Of a stretch of 18,755 nucleotides of DNA, positions 9,218 through 17,630 are shown in pieces (positions within the stretch are counted from its first letter, which is position 1; each line of letters opens with the position of its first letter). The notes below the pieces were generated by a model. It saw only the letters and a program-made list of their open reading frames with translations, ran no database searches and was not told the DNA's origin. The position numbers and the translations under genes were made by a program. This stretch comes from Acanthamoeba lenticulata (Eukaryota > Discosea > Longamoebia > Acanthamoebidae): NCBI GenBank assembly GCA_002179805.1, contig NAVB01001443.1:1-18755 (forward strand), read 5' to 3'.

Positions 9218-10846
9218 ATGAGCGAGAGGGAACACAAACGAAGAGATTTGGAGGATGACGACCGTCGACGAGACCACAGGTCCTCGCGCTATGATGAACG
9301 GGACCACAGAAGTGACAGGGATGACAGGTCGCGATATGACGACCGGCACCGACGCGATGACCACCGTGGACGCTCGCCCGAGCGAGATCGCTACCGAGAG
9401 AGGGACGACGATCGTCGTCGCAGTGGGCGGGACGACTACCGCGGAGACGACCGACGGCGTCGAGATGGAGACGGAGATAGACGTGGTGGTGAGAAGGAGG
9501 AGCATGATCGCTTCAAATTCATGAATCCTGAACGAGCCCGCATGCTGCAGCGCCTCGAGGAGTCGGGCGGCCTCGACGCTGAGCAAGGTGCCCTTTATTT
9601 CATATTTTTATTATTTGTTTTTATTTATTCTAAATTTATTTGTTTTGCCCGCAGGGCGAGGAGGCGACGCCTTTGGCCAGGGCGGCGGTGGCGGTGGCGG
9701 CGGTTATGGCGGCGGCCGAGGAGGACCACCACGCGGTGGCCGTGGCGAGGACGAGCCGCCGCCGGAGCTGCACAGCATCCACCGGGGCAAGGTGATGTCG
9801 ATCAAGGACTATGGCGTGTTCGTGGAGCTCGAGGGTCGGCGGCGCCACGGGCTCGTCCACATCTCGCAGGTGAGCGGGTCGCGTGTGGAGCCCGAGGACC
9901 TGCCCACCATCGTCGAGGTGGGCGAGACCGTCTGGGTCAAAGTCATCAGCCTCGCCGTACGCACACGCCTTTGCCTCCTCGGCATCTCGCATCGCATAGC
10001 TCACATTCCAGGCCGACCTGCGCAGGAGGGCAAGGTGAGCCTGTCGATGAAATACGTCTCACAGTCGTCTGGCGAGGACCTCGACCCCAACAATGGCATA
10101 AGCTCCCATCCTCCCATCTTCGCTCCCCACATAAGGCCCCGCGACGCCACGCCCGCTTGCGTGCCACGCTGGCTGAATGTGCGCCGTGGCCTTTCCCTGT
10201 ACAGTCGAGCTCGAGCAGAACGCGCAGCGCCGGAAGCCGCGGCCCGGTGAGCCTGCCCGCATCGAGCTCGGTACGCCTGCACCAAGCAAGCAAATGGCGC
10301 GCTAGGCTGATCACAACCGTTTCGAATGAACTGATGATGATAATAATGATGATGGGGGACAGGCGCGATCTTGCCCACGACGTGCACCAAGTGCGGGGCG
10401 GGAGGCCACTTGGCCTCGGAGTGCTACAGCACAGGCGGCCAGAAATACGACCTCATCCCTGAGCCCGAGGGTGGCGACGAACCGCTCCCGTACGCGCCCT
10501 TTCAGCATCACGCTTGTGTGGTCGGCAATTCATTCATGAGTGAACGGCGCAGGCCCGAGCCCGTGGGCGAGATCAGCGACCTCAAGCAGGCGCTGCGGAT
10601 CCTCGCGCGCGCAGACAAGGACGAGAAGCGCAAGGTGCGCGCAGCTCTCTTTCCCCTTTTCCTCGTCCTCTACTTGACGGAAGTCGTGGCCACTGACGCG
10701 GGCGCAAACCGCAACAGCGAAAGAAGGAGAAGAAGGAGAAACGAAAGGAAAAGAAGCGGCTCAAGAAGGAAAAGAAGGAAAAGAAAGAGAAGAAGGAGAG
10801 CCACCGCCACAAGCGGTCACGACGGTCATACTCTGACTCGGACTAA
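9218..10846 (+). CDS. ZCCHC17: ZCCHC17/pNO40-like S1 and CCHC zinc-knuckle RNA-binding protein with RD-rich head
   Basis: Exons 9218-9587, 9655-9956, 10026-10095, 10205-10270, 10363-10634 and 10718-10846 give 402 residues. Residues 1-123 are an Arg/Asp-rich RD/RS-like segment, followed by a Gly-rich stretch (133-154). The S1 domain spans about 166-238 (HRGKVMSIKDYGVFVELEG, GLVHISQ, VGETVWVKVIS, KVSLSMKYV), continuing into EDLDPNNVELEQ. The CCHC knuckle is C277-x2-C280-x4-H285-x4-C290, followed by KYDLIPEPE. The tail is Lys/Glu-rich and ends in SYSDSD. This order is that of vertebrate ZCCHC17 (pNO40), a nucleolar protein linked to 60S ribosome assembly and splicing; the human protein, about 240 residues, lacks the long RD-rich head. 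The third intron (10096-10204) starts with GC instead of GT. The role is probably RNA processing or ribosome biogenesis. Confidence 0.9.
10096..10204 (+). other. ZCCHC17: GC-AG intron in the ZCCHC17-like gene
   Basis: The donor reads AATG|GCATAAG and the acceptor TGTACAG|TC. Only this junction joins EDLDPNN to VELEQNAQRR in frame, matching the family pattern DPNNVIIEQ. No GT lies within a few bases to replace it. Confidence 0.7.
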
Positions 10847-10988
10847 ATCGCGAGGCAAAAGCGGCGTTTTGTTCTGTGGCAACCTTGCCTTGTTTTCGAA
10901 ATTGAAGGCCACCTCCTCGCTGAGAATGCTCAGCACAACCAAAGGCGAGAAGAACCCGCGGATTTGGTCGTCGGCACAGCACATGTTT

Positions 10989-11031
10989 GCCTGGAGAGCA
11001 CCGTGAAGGTCGCCGGGCTTGCGTGTTGGCC
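10989..11031 (-). pseudogene. Inverted fragment copied from the RasGEF N-terminal exon
   Basis: The reverse complement of this segment matches 11671-11714 of the RasGEF exon at roughly 40 of 43 positions, including an 18-base identical run and a 14-base identical run. One base is missing in the middle, which breaks the reading frame (QHASPA matches, then the frame shifts). Similarity fades outside the segment. It is best read as a decayed inverted duplicate, about 640 nt away from and facing the source exon. Confidence 0.7.
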
Positions 11032-11266
11032 AGCGCGAGCTCCGCCGTTGTAGGGCATCACTTTAGGGAAGGCTGTCCCGTTTTTGGTCAATTTCAACTC
11101 TTACAAGCACGGGGAACCTAAAACAAGCCGAAGCTCCAACAGCGCCACGCGCTTCGCTTCTTGGATGGCGTTGTGTTGAGCTGTAACTGTTGGGGCGACA
11201 AAGGCCGTCGCCAAGAGAAGACTTCCTAGAACGCTCTTAGGATGGGAAAAGCACGGCCAAGCACGC

Positions 11267-11456
11267 ATGGCGTCATTCCTGGACGGGAAGGAAGACCATA
11301 TCGGGTCGGTTGAGGCTGCCGACTCCTCTACAACCCTGACCAAATCGCGTGTGTCGTCGTGCGATCACATGTGCGTCGTTACCAAATCAGGGGCGAATCG
11401 CCTTCAAACCTGGTGCTCCAGCACGTTTGACTGCGTTAACTCTTGTCTTCGCGCAG
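11267..11456 (+). CDS. Possible upstream coding exon of the RasGEF gene
   Basis: An ATG-initiated open segment ends in GCGCAG|GTAT. Spliced over a 109-nt intron with a pyrimidine-rich 3' end (CTCTCTCCTCCGCTTCAAG), it enters the RasGEF exon in frame as VLHMMEQ. The residues are Ser/Cys/Thr-rich with no recognisable domain, and codon use is less GC3-rich than in the rest of the gene. It may instead be 5' untranslated sequence. Confidence 0.3.
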
Positions 11457-11503
11457 GTATCCAGAGCTGCAATCATCCCGCGTACGCGACAGAACACACG
11501 TTC

Positions 11504-11537
11504 GAGACACGACACAGCACGACACGACACGACAAGA
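11504..11537. repeat. Degenerate (CACGA)n repeat in the RasGEF 5' region
   Basis: Imperfect copies of the pentamer CACGA, with interruptions (ACAGCACGA, ACAAG), lie about 40 nt before the RasGEF ATG. The unit is the same as in the FGGY intron at 1608. If the upstream RasGEF exon is real, this tract also lies inside an intron (11457-11565). Confidence 0.8.
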
Positions 11538-11573
11538 CAAAACTCACTCTCTCCTCCGCTTCAAGTCCTTCAC

Positions 11574-14373
11574 ATGATGGAGCAACGGACGCGATTGTTC
11601 TACGCGCTCGTCGATACGATCCTCTACGCCAACGACCCGGAGAAGCAGAAGGTCTTCTTCGTGACCTACCGCCAACACGCAAGCCCGGCCGACCTTCTCG
11701 GTGCTCTCCAGGAAAGCTTCCGGGCCAGCGTTCAGCGCGACCGGTCCGCTGCCCAGAAGCGCATTGGCGACTTCTTGACCAGGTGGATCGAGAGCTGCGC
11801 CGAAGGTCCGACTCTTGAGCCAAACAGGTCCGAGTCGTGAAGCTCGAGACTGACAATAATTGTGGTCGTGCTGCAGATTTCACTTTGGACAAGAAGGTCG
11901 GAGAGGACTTGTTGGCCTTTGCCCAAGAGAACCTCAGCTCCTCCACCGTCAACCTTCTCAAGCTCAAGTTCCTGCAAAGCTCGAACCGCGCCGCCAAGTT
12001 TGTCGCGTCCAACACGGTGGCCGTGCGAACACCTTTTGACACAACGCGGCCACGCGAGATCGCCTACTACCTCACCCTCATCGACTGGCAGTACGGCGCA
12101 CCATGTTCCTCCGCGGAGGCTCGCATACCAAACTCACTTGCTCGCCCTTGTCCCGCAGGCACTTTGCCGCTGTGCGACCAAGCGAGCTGTATGACTTGGC
12201 CTGGCAAAAGAGCAACAAGGCCGAGCTTTCGCCCAACATCTCCGCATTGACTCAGCGGTACGGCGCACGCAAATTGGACGTCACTTGAACGACAAGAGGC
12301 TAATGAGACTCCATCACCACAGGTTCAACACGATCACGCTGTGGCTGGCGGATATGCTGTTAAACTGCTACCAATCGTCGACACACACGGCCGTCGTGGA
12401 GAAGGTGATCGACGTGGTCAAGGAGCTGTTCAAGATCAACAACTTCAACTCGGCCATGGCCTTCATGACGGCCCTCAATAACGCCTCGGTCATGCGCCTG
12501 AAGAACCTATGGGACGGCGTGCGCAAAGAGCAGCGCGATGCCTTCCGCCGCTACGAGCACTTTATGAGCTCCAAAGACAACTTCAAGAGTTACCGGTAAT
12601 TTAATCCCTCTTTCCTTTTCTAATTCAATTTTCCATTTTTAATTCAACTTTTTTATTTATTAAATTTCCTCTTTATGGCCACAGCAAGCACCTGTCCCAT
12701 GTGGCGAATACCAACAAGAAGAACCCGCAGACAAAGTCGCCTCTGCTTCCCTTCCTGGCCCTCTTCCTGCGCGACCTGGCCTTTATCAATGACGGCAACT
12801 CGGACACCAAGGACCACCAGCTCAACATGGAGAAGCTCGAGCTCCAGGGCCGCCACTTGCTCCAGCTGCAGGAGTGGCAGAGCGTGCCCTACTCCCTCAA
12901 TTTTGTCTGCGACCAGGCCTACGTCAACTTCTTCGACAACTTGGTGGCACCCCAGGAGGAGGAAATCTTTGCCAAGTCGCTTCTTGTACAGCCAGGCGCC
13001 AGCGAGACCGGCACGTTGATCTCCACTCCGAGCCGCGAACACCTGGTCCATCGCCACCACCGACGACAGCTGAGCTGCAGCGAGGTGTCGATCAGCGAGT
13101 CCCAGGAGATCGAGCTCCGCGACCTCAAGCTCACGGCCAGCGAGATGTCCGAGTCGGACGACTTGAGCGAGACCAGCTGCGACGAGCTCACCGACACGGA
13201 CTCGATCGACCTGCTCACCGCCCGCACCAGCCGCTCCAGCTCGATGTCGCTCATCCTCGACGCAGTTCAGGCCGAGTTGGAGGCCGCCATAGAGGCAGCC
13301 CCCATGTCTCCCACAAGCGACGACGAGCAGGAATGCAGCGCTGGAAGCAACAACTCCGTCCTCGGCTGGAAGTTCCACGACGTGGCCGATTGGCTGCGCA
13401 GCTGCGACCTCCAGCAACACATTCGTACGTTCAACCTCCCCAGAACGTTGAGCTTGAGGCTTGTTGCTGACTTGACATTTGTGAACAGCGCGCTTCATGG
13501 AATCTGGCGTGGACGGTGCTCGCTTGCTCACGCTCGACCACCGGCAGCTGTCGCTGCTGGGGATCGAGTCCTTCAAGGACCGGAAGGCGGTGCTGCTCAA
13601 GCTGGAGTCTCTGATGCAAGAGGAGAACGAAATGGAAACCACGCCGGCGGTCCGCCCCGAGTCCGAGGCGATGGATCAGCGGACCAGCGGCGAGGTCGAA
13701 CCGCCCATCGTTTGTATCACCACCACTACCACCTCGACCGCGGCCACTTCGATCTCGGCCACGGCCACGACCAGCAGCAAGAAGCATCCGCTGCGGCCCA
13801 GCGGCAGCCTTTCGGTCTTGGGACTGAAGACGTCCAAGCGGCGGGTCAGCGTCGATGGGAGCGACCCGCTCAAGGACGAGGGCAAGTCGCGGTGGAGCTC
13901 GCTCGGTCGGCGATACACGATCGACACCGAGAAGCCACCAGAGTTCTCCTCCAGCCCGCAGAACGTGCCCACACTAAGCTCAACTTCCGCGCCCAACAGC
14001 CCCTTGGCATCGCCTTCCATTGGTCCTGGTATATGCCCAGCCCCAAGTCGATCGTTGTCCAACCAGCAAAGGTTCACATGTGTTGTCTCTCTCAGCAGAC
14101 ATCATCGGCCTTGGCGGCGCGACGGTGCACATTGGCTTTGAGGAAGACGTGTGGTCGGGCGGGCGGCTCAACGCCTACTCCTACGAGAAGCTCGTGAAGG
14201 TCGTGCTCGACAGATACCCAAGCCGCTTCACTTCTGGTGAGGAGTTCCGGGTCGTGTACTGCGAGAAGGGCGCGACCATGAAGATCCGAAACGACAAGGA
14301 CCTGCGCAAGCTCAAGCTGCGGATCAAGAAGAAGAACGAGCTCACGGCCAGCCTCAAGATCATCAAGCTTTAA
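11574..14373 (+). CDS. Ras guanine-nucleotide exchange factor with RasGEF-N, CDC25-type, SAM and PB1 domains
   Basis: Exons 11574-11805, 11877-12090, 12159-12257, 12323-12595, 12685-13424, 13489-14028 and 14099-14373 give 790 residues. The protein is predicted to load Ras-family GTPases with GTP. The RasGEF-N helical part covers residues 1 to about 115 (VFFVTYRQHASPADLLGAL). The CDC25 catalytic domain spans about 128-340: REIAYYLTLIDWQHFAAVRP (built across an intron), LSPNISALTQRFN, FNSAMAFMTALNNASV, LKNLW, PLLPFLALFLRDL. A Ser/Glu-rich linker follows (340-495). A SAM domain covers about 495-565 (VADWLRSCDLQQH, MESGVDGARLLTL, LSLLGI). The C-terminal 90 residues fit a PB1-type beta-grasp fold (TVHIGFEEDVW, FRVVYCEKGATMKIRNDKDL), though the acidic OPCA residues are weak. 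The gene may start further upstream: an open exon 11267-11456 splices in frame to 11566 and would add 66 residues. I prefer the ATG at 11574 because the domain begins there. Confidence 0.9.
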
Positions 14374-14457
14374 TCCCTCTTCTTTCTCGTCTGTTTCAAT
14401 TTTTTAGCTGTACATAGTCTACACGACATCATTTTGTTAAGAACGAGTCGAGTCGTG
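14374..14457. other. Convergent 3' spacer of 84 nt
   Basis: The stop codons of RasGEF and the rhodanese-domain gene lie 84 nt apart, tail to tail. The T-rich stretch near 14380-14406 probably serves 3' end formation for RasGEF. The two 3' untranslated regions very likely overlap. Confidence 0.6.
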
Positions 14458-15553
14458 TCATCCACCTGATCGTGTGGCCGCTATTTTCTTGTGCTTCATC
14501 GCAGCCTTGGCCTTTGCTTTCTCTCGTTGGGCGATCTCCTTTCGACGAGCTTTCATCCGTCGCTGGCGCTGCTCCTCCAAGTTGAACGTCTTTTCCTTCA
14601 TGATGACAGTTGTTGCCAGCCTGGTGGATTGAACAGAGTCAGAATGAAAGTTCACCAGGGCGGAACAGAAGCAAATCCACGAACCAGTGCTGGGCTTGCA
14701 CAAAGTATTCCTCCTCTGAGAGTCGGTCTCCATTCAAGTTGTAGAGCGGAAGGTTCTTCCATGTGGCCCCATTTGAGGAGGTGAGCGACAACTCGAGAAG
14801 AACTCTGGGCAGGAGCGGGCAAGGAAGCAAGTACCAGGTTGACCCACTGGTAGAGAGCGCCCTTGAGGACGCGCACGTTGTGAAAGTGGTACTTCTTGCG
14901 CAGGACGCGTGCCAGCAGGTTGGACCGAAGGCCCACGCCACAGTAGACAACGATGGGGAGTTGCTTGTCCTCCCGCAAGTCTGGGGGGAGGAACTCGATG
15001 ATGTGTCGAGCGGCCTTCTTGGCCTTCCCCGGCACAAAGGCCTTCTTGAAGACATAATGCACGTTTATCGCACCTTTGATGTGACTGTACTCGTATTCAT
15101 CTTTCCTGCGTGCATCGATGACGAGCACTCGCCGCTGCCTCTCTTCATGACCCCTGCACCCCAAACAGTGAACTCCACGCCGAAAGTAGTGATCATCCAT
15201 GACCACCGCTACCTTTCGCTCTCAACGTGATTGGAGGCATTGTTCCCGCTGAGCCAATCGTGTTCTGTCCTGGCGGAGCTGTTCGTGCAAGCTCGGCTCT
15301 GACCTGACTCGTCGCGCTGACATGTCCCGTCATCGCCGCCACACCGGCCCTCTTCTTCCTTGCGCTGCTCTTCATGAAGGTGCCGAGCGCCGGCCGAGTC
15401 CAGGAGGGTAAGGAGGGGGAGCAGCTCATCGATCTCGATGTAGTCGTTTCCTGAGAGTGGGCCGAAGATGGCACGCAGCAGCACGACGGTCTGTTTGCGC
15501 CCAAAGCTGAACATGGGGAACAACACCTTTCGGTACACAGCTTCGCCCTTCAT
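14458..15553 (-). CDS. Rhodanese-domain protein with basic coiled C-terminal tail
   Basis: Exons in transcript order are 15553-15213, 15153-14835, 14755-14685 and 14620-14458 (894 nt, 297 residues). Residues about 118-215 are a rhodanese fold: RRVLVIDARRKDEYEYSHIK, GAINVHYVF, then the active loop YCGVGLRSN with Cys185, and VRVLKGALYQWVN. This catalytic Cys could carry persulfide sulfur or act as a phosphatase-like site. The last 50 residues are highly basic and helical (LEEQRQRRMKARRKEIAQRE), suggesting a nuclear, nucleolar or RNA contact. The first 60 residues (GEAVYRKVLFPMFSFGRK, FGPLSGNDYIEIDELLPLL) are helical and unrecognised. The N-terminus is uncertain: the frame stays open upstream of 15553 without another ATG. 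A shorter 199-residue form could start at the ATG at 15200, inside the proposed 59-nt intron 15154-15212, by reading through it. Confidence 0.75.
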
Positions 15554-15913
15554 CGCGACGAACAAGCGCTTTGTGGTTTGTGGTACGTGTGGCTCTGCGT
15601 GGAAGGTGGAGGCTGGGCGTTGTGGGCAGTCCTTCGCGACCTGGTCTGTTTGCTCATGGCCAGGAACGCGGTCTGAGCCTCGCGCGGATCACCGCAGAAT
15701 GAAAGTGCGTCAGCTCTCAGATCGGACATTAAAAGCATCATATCCCAGGTCCCGGTGGTTGCGCAAGCTTCTCCATCCTTCGTGGTGGGGAAGGGTCGCA
15801 GCAAGCAGCTCGAAATTCCACAAGGAGGAGGAAAAAGGTGGTGACGTCAGCACTGGACAAGAGCAACCAAATCTGGTGCGCGCTCATCATATCGACGATA
15901 AGAGAAGCACGAG
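15554..15913. other. Divergent intergenic region between the rhodanese and p24 genes
   Basis: This is 360 nt between the two start codons. It contains the bZIP-type palindrome at 15842 near p24. On the minus strand there are short ATG frames from about 15804 (MMLLMSDLRADALSF) and an open frame leading into the rhodanese start. I found no splice that joins them convincingly, so they are treated as leader sequence. Confidence 0.5.
15842..15853 (+). promoter_or_regulatory. CRE/bZIP-type site upstream of p24
   Basis: TGACGTCAGCAC lies 61 nt before the p24 ATG. The first eight bases are a perfect CRE palindrome; with the following GCA it resembles half of a CRE-type Maf element. The identical 12-mer occurs at 18573. 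Confidence 0.5.
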
Positions 15914-16710
15914 ATGAAGGCTGTGGTGCTGCTTCAGCTTTTGGCGGTGGCGCTGCTCATTGTTCAGGCCGCACACGGGATGACGATGCAAGTCGAGCCG
16001 CGAACAACTGAGTGCTTTAATTACAAGGCTCAGCGCGCTGGTGAGGACATTACATTCGAATTCGTTGTTACTCGAGGGGGTCTTCTCGATGTGCAGTTCA
16101 GGATCGTCAGCCCCACGGGCTCCCTCCTCCACGACCAACTCCACTTCTTCCCCGAGGGCGAGGAATTCGTCAAGACGATTCGCGCCAACGAGATCGGCCC
16201 CTACAGCTTCTGCTTCGATAACGAGATGTCGAGGTGGACTGCCAAGGTGGTGAAGTTTGATATCACCACTGAGAGCACGTCTCAGCAGCAACAGCAGCAG
16301 TCCAACGGTACGCTGCTGCAATCATTTGATGGGAGCTAGATGGTGGAGCGAGTCCCTTGTGAGCTGACCCTTCATGTGCGTTTAGATTCGCTGCAGCCTC
16401 TGGAGAGATCTGCCCGCACCATCAAGAGGGAGCTCGAGCGCGTGCTGAAGGAACAGAGGTACCTCCGCGTGAGGGAGCAGACCCACCGCGATAGTACGTG
16501 CTCCCTGTACCTGCTCCCCTGAAGCCCAACGGCGCTTGAACTTTTTGTTGTTAATCTTTATATTCTTTACTTGAAACAGCCCAGGAGAGCACGTACACCC
16601 GCGTCTACATGTTCAGCACGCTCGAGTCGGTCGTGCTTCTCGGCATGACGGCTTTCCAGATCTTCTACATGAAGAAGTGGTTCAACACGCGGAAGACCGG
16701 TGGCGTGTAG
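15914..16710 (+). CDS. p24/TMED (emp24/gp25L/GOLD) family cargo receptor
   Basis: Exons 15914-16307, 16386-16493 and 16580-16710 give 210 residues, normal for p24 proteins, which cycle between ER and Golgi in COPII and COPI vesicles and help sort cargo. A signal peptide covers residues 1-22 (LLQLLAVALLIVQAAHG). The GOLD domain follows with the two conserved cysteines, Cys34 (TECFNYKA) and Cys100 (GPYSFCFDNEMS), which form the family disulfide. A Gln run links to a coiled-coil (RTIKRELERVLKEQRYLRVR). One membrane span near the C-terminus (SVVLLGMTAFQIFYM) is followed by the short cytosolic tail KKWFNTRKTGGV, where the family has coat-binding FF and basic motifs; here only one Phe follows the two lysines. 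The subfamily is not assigned. A bZIP-type site lies 61 nt upstream. Confidence 0.92.
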
Positions 16711-17630
16711 GACGACTTCAACGTCAAATACAAAAGGTGAGGCAACAAGGTGAGGACTCTACAAAGGAGGGTGGGAGGGACATGTTGCAAATGTTGGTGA
16801 TCATGACAATGATGATAAGACAACAACCCTTTTACTTCCCACTTATGCAAACATGTGCCTTGTTCTGGTTTCTTCACCACTGAACTCTTTGTCTATGCGC
16901 ACCTTGTAGCTGCTCTCATCGTCGCCATACCATCTCGTCTCTTTCGGGTTTGCCCTCCACCCTCTCTCCTCTTGTGGTCTCTTCTTCCCTTCCTCTCTCC
17001 CTCGCTCTGGGGCGTGTACCTGCTGTCCCAGGAGGTCACTCACACCAAAGCGAGGAAACCACCGGTCTGCCCAAGCCTAGAGCGAACAAGAAAAGCCACG
17101 GGAAAGGCCATCAGGCAGTCGCCCTCAAGTGGTGGTAAATCTTTTTCCCATCCCACAATGGAAGTGGCGGGTGGCGCGCCTACATGAAGACGACGTGGAG
17201 AGCATGGGGCGGTATACTTACCTGGCTGGAAGGGCTTGCGATCAAGCAGGCGGGCTCTTTGGATGCTACCCCCTGCCATTGCACTAAGGCTGTGCGTGGT
17301 AGTGTCCAGCGCTGGCCCCAAGAGGGTGGGCGCACAGCATAATTTGTGCTCGTGTGGGAGGAGCGCTCGTCGCCCGCCCGCGCCCTTTCAACAAACGAAT
17401 CAACTTGGGAGTAGCTCGTCTGCTCTCTCCAACTCCTTCTTTCGCGGGCTGTTAGGGCGTCCACCGCCTAGTGGCTAAGGCGGTGAAGGAGGTACTTCCT
17501 ACTGAGCTGTTGCTGTTGATGCTGTTTATTCACTTGTGTGGAGGCATCACACCCACCTACCCCGCTACATGTACGACCCGAAACGTCGTGTTGGTTTCCG
17601 CCAGCTTGATGAAGTGTTTGACTTGCTTGC
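16711..17630. other. Unresolved 920-nt region, possible small gene on either strand
   Basis: No gene can be called with confidence. On the minus strand an ATG at 17279 opens a short exon (LLDRKPFQP) ending at 17222 with a perfect GTAAGT donor. The next acceptor (CATGTAG, exon from 17179) keeps the frame open to a stop at 17040, for 65 residues. Alternatively, a second splice at the strong acceptor near 17068 runs into an Arg/Glu-rich frame to 16843. On the plus strand, 16950-17035 is strongly pyrimidine-rich and ends in TGTCCCAG like an intron, followed by a Lys/His-rich frame ending ALKWW at 17138. These readings overlap and at most one is real. A strong hairpin lies at 17462-17485. Confidence 0.4.
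17462..17485. repeat. Strong inverted repeat (hairpin), 10-bp stem with 3-nt loop
   Basis: CACCGCCTAG and CTAAGGCGGTG pair over ten base pairs with one bulged A and the loop TGG. It lies about 145 nt downstream of the TRAP-gamma stop codon (outside that gene's coding region). The right arm resembles a tRNA A box, but no matching B box or tRNA fold is present. Confidence 0.6.

Larger units (their letters stand above)
10847..11573. other. Non-coding or decayed region upstream of the RasGEF gene
   Basis: No confident gene is seen in these 727 nt. They contain an inverted, frame-broken copy of part of the RasGEF first exon (10989-11031); a minus-strand open frame from 11268 with a signal-peptide-like start that ends at 11101; a plus-strand open frame from an ATG at 11267 to 11456 that could be an upstream RasGEF exon; and a degenerate CACGA repeat (11504-11537). 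Low third-position GC and broken frames suggest gene remnants more than active coding sequence. Confidence 0.5.

Noticed and set aside
9137..9586. Minus-strand hydrophobic open frame opposite the ZCCHC17-like start
   Set aside because: It is the complement of the Arg/Asp-rich head; Val/Ser/Ile runs are the expected shadow of GAC/CGA-rich codons.
11101..11268. Minus-strand small secreted protein with signal-peptide-like start
   Set aside because: Only 55 codons, no partner exon that is clearly coding, and it lies next to a decayed duplicated segment. Kept only as part of the gap description.
12653..13642. Long minus-strand open frame (329 codons) opposite RasGEF exon 5
   Set aside because: The plus strand there encodes the catalytic RasGEF core and SAM domain. 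The antisense frame is a by-product of GC-rich codons and shows no domain.
16708..16740. Possible UAG read-through of p24 into DDFNVKYKR
   Set aside because: p24 length and tail are already complete at the UAG, and the extension ends after nine codons. Nothing supports recoding.
17454..17500. tRNA-like sequence (A-box-like TGGCTAAGGCGG beside a D-arm-like hairpin)
   Set aside because: No GGTTC-type B box, no anticodon arm and no acceptor pairing are found at the right spacing on either strand.
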